DNA from: Mycolicibacterium hassiacum DSM 44199
GTDB lineage: Bacteria > Actinomycetota > Actinomycetes > Mycobacteriales > Mycobacteriaceae
Length of the DNA stretch: 64,000 bases
Direction of reading: 5' to 3'
Assembly: GCF_900603025.1 (NCBI RefSeq)
Contig: NZ_LR026975.1
Coordinates: 3,844,001-3,908,000, forward strand
The notes under the pieces were generated by a model, which saw nothing but the letters and a program-made list of their open reading frames with translations, was not told the DNA's origin and ran no database searches. Every line of letters begins with the position of its first letter. Positions within the stretch are counted from its first letter, which is position 1. Shown here piece after piece: positions 59,866-64,000 of the stretch. Made by a program: the position numbers and the translations under genes.

Positions 59866-61026
59866 CTACCGGCCCTCCTCGTGCTGCGTCGCGGTGCCCG
59901 GCGGGATCTCGAACGGATCGGCCGCCTGGCCCGACAGGTTGGCCAGCGAACCGGTCATCCAGTCCGGCGGGGTGAGGATCTCGTGCATGTGCTGCATGTT
60001 CGGGTCCAGCCCCCACGATGTGGTGAAGATCGATTCGCCGGTGCGCCGCAACGTCAGGTCGAACGTGGTGTAGACGTTCAGGTAGTCGCCCCGCACCGCG
60101 TTCCGCAGGTACTTGTAGTGGAACGGGAACGTCGGCAAAAACTCCAGGTCCTTGATGAAGAAGTCGGCGTTGTCGTTGAACGCCTTCACGACCGGGTACA
60201 GGTCCTTGAAGTCCGCGGCGAAATCGTCCTTGGTCTGCTCCAGGACGCGCGACGCCACGGTGGCGAGGCTGCGCAACGCGGCGAACGTCGCGACGATGTC
60301 GGCGCGGTTTCGGTTGAGCACCGTCAACGCCTTCGGCAACGCCTGCAGGGTCCGCCGCAGGTCATCGCGCTGCCCGGCGAGCACGGCGGCGAACCGGTCC
60401 AGCCCCTCCAGCGCCGCGATGATGTCGGTGGTCTGCTGATCCAGCGAGCTGGTCAGCTCGGCCAACCGCGGCACCAGCCGGCTGAAGCTGCCCTGCCGGC
60501 CCGCCACCGCCAGGTAGGTCTCCTCGGTGATCTCCTGCAGCGCACCGAGATTGCCCCGGTTGACGATCGTCCCGAGCGCCGACAGCACCTCCTCGGTGGT
60601 CGGATAGCGGTCGACGTCGGTGATCGTCGCCCCCGGTTCCAGCCGGCCCACCGGGGGTTCGTCGGAGGGCGGCGCCAGCTCGATGTGCTGCGACCCCAGC
60701 AGCGAGGTCTGCGCCACCCGGGCCACCGTGTTGGCGGGCAGCTCGACCTCCTTGTCCAGCGACAGCTGCAGCGCCGCGTAGAACGTCCCGTCGGAGCGCT
60801 GCACCGCCTCGACACCCGACACGCTGCCCACCGTGACGTCGTTGACCTTCACCGGCGAGTTCTGCGGCAGGGTGGCCACATCGGGCAGCTCGACGGTGAC
60901 CTTGTAGGAGCCCGGGCCGTGGCCGGCGGTGCCCGGCATGTTCAGCGAGTTCAGCCCGCCGAACTGGCAACCCGCCACCACCGCGGCCATCGACGTGACC
61001 GCCAGTGTCCGTCGCACGACCCGCAT
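59866..61026 (-). CDS. mce4E: Mce4E lipoprotein (LprN), MCE-family subunit
   Basis: A 386-residue MCE lipoprotein. Lipobox VVAGC with acylated C20, then the MCE domain (GSYKVTVELPDVATLPQNSP VKV-type start; LLGSQHIELAPP) and helical segments rich in Leu/Ala/Asp. Each mce operon has its lipoprotein in the E position. Start overlaps the mce4D stop by one base (TGATG). Confidence 0.93.
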   Translation of the reverse strand: MRVVRRTLAVTSMAAVVAGCQFGGLNSLNMPGTAGHGPGSYKVTVELPDVATLPQNSPVKVNDVTVGSVSGVEAVQRSDGTFYAALQLSLDKEVELPANTVARVAQTSLLGSQHIELAPPSDEPPVGRLEPGATITDVDRYPTTEEVLSALGTIVNRGNLGALQEITEETYLAVAGRQGSFSRLVPRLAELTSSLDQQTTDIIAALEGLDRFAAVLAGQRDDLRRTLQALPKALTVLNRNRADIVATFAALRSLATVASRVLEQTKDDFAADFKDLYPVVKAFNDNADFFIKDLEFLPTFPFHYKYLRNAVRGDYLNVYTTFDLTLRRTGESIFTTSWGLDPNMQHMHEILTPPDWMTGSLANLSGQAADPFEIPPGTATQHEEGR

Positions 61027-62423
61027 CAGCGACCCCCTTCCTGGGCCGGAGACTGCCCGGCGGCACCGGACTCACCCGGCTGGTCCGGCACCGCCGCCGG
61101 ACCGCCGGCGTGCGAGCTCGATCCGGCCTGCGGGGCCGGGATCATCAACGAGGTGAGGTCGGCCTCGTTCGCCGGCGCCGGGGTCGGCGGATTCGTCCCG
61201 GGCGCGGGCATCCACTGCAGGTACGGCACCGGGGTCTTGGCCTTGGCCTCGGTCTCCGGGGTGTCGTAGATGATCTGGCCCTTGTAGGCGGTGATGCTGT
61301 TGATCGGATGGAACAGCAACGGCGGGAAGTTCATCGCGATGCGCTTGAACACCGGGCCCATGCGCTGACGGCAGATCTCGGTGCGGTTGAAGTTGGCCGG
61401 GGTCGGCGCCGCCTCGAACGCGCCGCCGCAGATGAACTGCACCGGGTTCGCGAAGTTCGGCAGCGTGAGCAGGCCACCCACCGTGCCCTGGGCCGGGTTG
61501 TAGATGTTGTAGAAGTTCGACAACCCGTTCGGGGTCACGTGCAGGATCTGCTCGATGTCCTCGCTGCGGGTGTTGAGCAGGCTGGTGAAATCGGTGAGCT
61601 TGGTGATCTGGTCGATCAACGCCTGATTGGTTTCCCCGAGGAATCCGCGCACATCGGCCAGCGCCTGGTTGAGGGTGTCGAGCGTGTTGTCCAGATCCGT
61701 CGAGCTGTCGGCCAGCACCTGCGACACCGAGGCGACGTGGTTGGAGAACTGCACGATCTGCTCGTTGCTGTTGGACAGCGCGTCGACGAGGACCTGCAGG
61801 TTGCGGATGGTGCCGAACAGGTCGGTGCGCGAGTCGCCCAGCCGGCCCGCGGTCTGGGACAACTCGCGCAGCGCGGCGCGGAACGAGTCACCGTTGCCGT
61901 CGAACGTGTCGGCGGCCTGGTTGACCGCCTCGGCCAGCGGCCCCTGCAGCGAGCCCTCCTGCGGTCCGAGCGTCGCGCTCAGCTGGGTCAGCTGCTTTTT
62001 CACCTCGTCCCACTCCACCGGGACCGCGGTCTGCTCCAACCCGATCTCGGCGCCGTCGCCCAGCTCGGGCCCGCCGGTGTAGGGCGGGGTGAGCTGAACG
62101 AACCTGGCGGCCACCAGGTTCGGCGAGATGATGACGGCCTTGGCGTCGGCCGGCACCTTGATGCCGTGATCGAGGGTCATGGTGACCTTGACGTCGGTGG
62201 GCCGCGGCTCGATGGAGTCGATGGTGCCCACCGGCACGCCGACGATGCGCACCTCGTCGCCCGGATACAGGCCCACCGCCGACGTGAAGTAGGCGGTGAT
62301 CTTGTGCCCGACCCGGGTCGGCCACACCAGGTACACCCCGGCCGCCAGCACGAGCGCCAGCACGACGGCCAACCCGGTGCGCAGCCGGCGGCCACGGTGG
62401 ATGGACGGATTCGTATACGTCAT
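61026..62423 (-). CDS. mce4D: Mce4D, MCE-family subunit
   Basis: A 465-residue MCE protein: N-terminal helix (GLAVVLALVLAAGVYLVWP), MCE domain (ITAYFTSAVGLYPGDEVRIV; LVAARFVQLTPPY), long amphipathic helices, and a Pro/Ala/Gly-rich tail (QAGSSSHAGGPAAVPDQPGE). Cysteines in FICGGAF and TEICRQRMG are likely a disulfide pair. Start overlaps the mce4C stop by 4 bases. Confidence 0.93.
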   Translation of the reverse strand: MTYTNPSIHRGRRLRTGLAVVLALVLAAGVYLVWPTRVGHKITAYFTSAVGLYPGDEVRIVGVPVGTIDSIEPRPTDVKVTMTLDHGIKVPADAKAVIISPNLVAARFVQLTPPYTGGPELGDGAEIGLEQTAVPVEWDEVKKQLTQLSATLGPQEGSLQGPLAEAVNQAADTFDGNGDSFRAALRELSQTAGRLGDSRTDLFGTIRNLQVLVDALSNSNEQIVQFSNHVASVSQVLADSSTDLDNTLDTLNQALADVRGFLGETNQALIDQITKLTDFTSLLNTRSEDIEQILHVTPNGLSNFYNIYNPAQGTVGGLLTLPNFANPVQFICGGAFEAAPTPANFNRTEICRQRMGPVFKRIAMNFPPLLFHPINSITAYKGQIIYDTPETEAKAKTPVPYLQWMPAPGTNPPTPAPANEADLTSLMIPAPQAGSSSHAGGPAAVPDQPGESGAAGQSPAQEGGR

Positions 62424-63496
62424 GGTGACTTCGGCCTAATGATCAGACGCTCGGAGATGTAGCCGCGCAGCATGTCGGCGAGGCTGTCGGGCAGCTTGCC
62501 CGGCTGGAAGTAGAAGTCCAGCAGCACCTCGGCGATCGGCGCGGGCGGCAGACCGTACAGGTTGATCTGGAAGCCCGGACCCGAGCCGACCACCTCGCCG
62601 AGCGCGGTGGCGTACGGTGGCAGCCGCTGCAGCGCCTCGTCGATGTGCGCGCGGCGCTCCAGTAGGTTGTCCATCACCAGGTTGAGCTTCTCCATCGCGG
62701 GCTTGAACTCCCGCCGGTTGTCTGCAACGAACCCCGAGATCTGTTGGGACACATCGTCTATCCCGGCGATCAGGGTACTCAGCGCCTGACGCCGTTCGTC
62801 GAGCGCGGCGAACAGCAGGTTGCCGTCGAGGATGAGCTTGTTCACCTGTTCGGCACGCTGGGCCAGCGTGTCGGACACGTTCTTGGCGTGCAGCAGCAAC
62901 TGCTGCAACGCCTCGTCGCGCCGGTTGAGCGCGCGGGACAGGTTGGCCACGCCGTCGATCGCACTGCGCAGCTGCGGTGTCGCGTCCTGCAGTGCGCTGG
63001 TCAGCGTCTGCAACGCCTGCTCGAACTGCGCCTTGTCCAGGTCGGCGGTGCTGCGGCCGAGATCCTGCAGCGCGGTGTTGAGGGTGTAGGGCGTGGTGGT
63101 GCGGTCCTCGCCGATCACCCGCACGTCGCCGTTGCCCTTCGGGGTGACCGCCAGCGACTTCTCGCCCAGCACGGTGTCGGTCTTGATCGCGACCAGCGAC
63201 TGGTCACCGACCTTGATGCCGCGCTTGACGGTGAAGGTGACCTTGGCGAGGGCGCCGGCCAGTTCGACGCCGGTCACCTTGCCCACCGTGATCCCGGAGA
63301 TGTTGACCTCGTTGCCGGGTGAGATGCCCCCGGCGTCGCTGAAGTAGGCCTCGTAGGGCTTGCCCTGAGGCCAGAACGGCAGCCCGGTGTAGCCGAACGA
63401 CACCAGCACCAGGCAGGCGACCAGGAAGATCCCGAAGATGCCGGTGCGCAGCGGGTTCGACTCGTCCGGCCTATTCGTCGTCGACAACTGGCGCAC
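62420..63496 (-). CDS. mce4C: Mce4C, MCE-family subunit
   Basis: A 358-residue MCE protein: RTGIFGIFLVACLVLVSFGY as membrane anchor, MCE domain (YEAYFSDAGGISPGNEVNIS; VLGEKSLAVTPKG) and helices with regular Leu/Gln spacing. GTG at 63496 gives MRQLSTTNRPDE, close to the MRTLEPPNR-type start of MceC proteins; TTG at 63487 has better spacing from the GGGGAGG at 63504-63498 and is a second choice. The start lies within the 3' end of mce4B. Confidence 0.9.
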   Translation of the reverse strand: MRQLSTTNRPDESNPLRTGIFGIFLVACLVLVSFGYTGLPFWPQGKPYEAYFSDAGGISPGNEVNISGITVGKVTGVELAGALAKVTFTVKRGIKVGDQSLVAIKTDTVLGEKSLAVTPKGNGDVRVIGEDRTTTPYTLNTALQDLGRSTADLDKAQFEQALQTLTSALQDATPQLRSAIDGVANLSRALNRRDEALQQLLLHAKNVSDTLAQRAEQVNKLILDGNLLFAALDERRQALSTLIAGIDDVSQQISGFVADNRREFKPAMEKLNLVMDNLLERRAHIDEALQRLPPYATALGEVVGSGPGFQINLYGLPPAPIAEVLLDFYFQPGKLPDSLADMLRGYISERLIIRPKSP

Positions 63497-64000
63497 ACCT
63501 CCCCTTCGACGGATCGGGCGGCCCACCCAACGGGATCAGGATGTCGCTGCCGGCGGGCCCGTTGATCTTCAACCGCGTCGAGCAGTAGAAGATGTTGAAG
63601 AACGACCCGTAGGCGCCCAATGCGTTGAGCCGCAGGTAGTTCTCGGCCAGTGGCTCGATCACCTTGTTGACGTCGGCTTTGCGTTCGTCGAGGCGCTGCG
63701 CGAACGGCCGCACGTTCTCCAGCACCCCCTGGATCGGCCGGCGCGACTTGATCAGCATGTCGGTCAGGTCCCGCTCGGCGTTGGCCAGCGGCACAATGGC
63801 GCCGGCGATCGGGTCGCGGCCCTCGGCCAGCCCGGTGATCAGCTGCTGCAGCTGGTCGACCGCGGAGCTGAACTCCGCACCCTTCTCGTCGACCGTCGCG
63901 AGCACCTCGTTGAGGTGGGTGATGACGTCGCCGATCAGCTGGTCGCGGGCGGCCAGGTTCTGGGTGAACGCGCTGGTGCTGGCCAGCAGGTTGGACAGCG
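63471..64000 (-). CDS. mce4B: Mce4B, C-terminal part (runs off the window)
   Basis: The last 176 codons of an MCE protein: helical part ([40 protein letters not shown]) and the conserved MceB end (YLRLNALGAYGSFFNIFYCS; PPDPSKGRCAPVVDDE). The two cysteines (FYCS, GRCAP) probably pair. The MCE domain and membrane helix lie beyond the window. The end overlaps mce4C. Confidence 0.9.
   Translation of the reverse strand, partial: LSNLLASTSAFTQNLAARDQLIGDVITHLNEVLATVDEKGAEFSSAVDQLQQLITGLAEGRDPIAGAIVPLANAERDLTDMLIKSRRPIQGVLENVRPFAQRLDERKADVNKVIEPLAENYLRLNALGAYGSFFNIFYCSTRLKINGPAGSDILIPLGGPPDPSKGRCAPVVDDE

Overview
The window is chromosomal DNA of a mycobacterium, most likely a fast-growing Mycolicibacterium-type species. 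It is very GC-rich, and the order of its genes matches two known Mycobacterium tuberculosis neighbourhoods. The first is the block Rv0800 to Rv0759c: pepC, DyP/encapsulin, purQ/purS, ptrB, purC, cyp126, purB, purD, aldA, cyp123, cyp51, adhB and the HIT gene. The second is Rv3489 to the mce4 locus. Genus-level markers are the mce4 genes, CYP51 with its ferredoxin, Mce-associated proteins, a KstR-type operator, a DUF3558 lipoprotein, an EspA/EspE-like protein and many leaderless genes. These assignments come from reading the proteins; no database search was run.

Layout. 1-2026: start of pepC, then a DyP peroxidase with an encapsulin-targeting tail translationally coupled to the encapsulin shell. 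2041-8475: purS/purQ, metallo-hydrolase, FAD dehydrogenase, DUF2334 protein, glutathione peroxidase, and a TetR/DoxX divergent pair around a perfect inverted repeat. 8434-19992: ptrB-purC, a TDT carrier-CYP126-PurB chain, a TetR/permease pair, a Tat-exported esterase and purD. 20021-27130: a CYP125-like P450, a TetR regulator, then a five-gene minus-strand catabolic operon (ALDH, SDR, hydroxyacid-type dehydrogenase, carboxymuconolactone decarboxylase family, unknown 408-aa protein). 27156-34659: the plus-strand TetR-cyp123-SDR-cyp51-ferredoxin-NTF2-ADH-KSI-SDR operon, divergent from the ALDH operon, with two similar short palindromes in the control region. 34672-40042: HIT protein, a decapeptide-repeat protein, tRNA-Thr, a DUF4185 exported protein and small genes. 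40138-46636: SodA, cutinase, MDR oxidoreductase, an EspA/EspE-like metallopeptidase coupled to a lipoprotein, a frameshifted MFS gene, a zinc-knuckle mini-protein and VanX-type dipeptidase. 46756-52392: XdhC plus a four-gene molybdenum hydroxylase operon (large subunit, CoxG-like, FAD and 2Fe-2S subunits). 52385-55130: SDR and enoyl-CoA hydratase around a KstR-type operator, and two four-cysteine secreted paralogues, one frameshifted. 55200-64000: a 54-aa gene and otsA, then two Mce-associated genes and mce4F-E-D-C and part of mce4B.

How it works together. Scattered pur genes supply purine synthesis. Sterol/lipid metabolism recurs: CYP51, CYP123, a CYP125-like enzyme, a KstD-like FAD dehydrogenase, the mce4 cholesterol importer and a KstR-type site. 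Redox defence is represented by encapsulated DyP, glutathione peroxidase and SodA. The least explained parts are the molybdenum hydroxylase operon, the predicted type VII-exported peptidase with its lipoprotein, the unknown 408-aa protein, the decapeptide-repeat protein and an SDR gene that appears to start at ATT.
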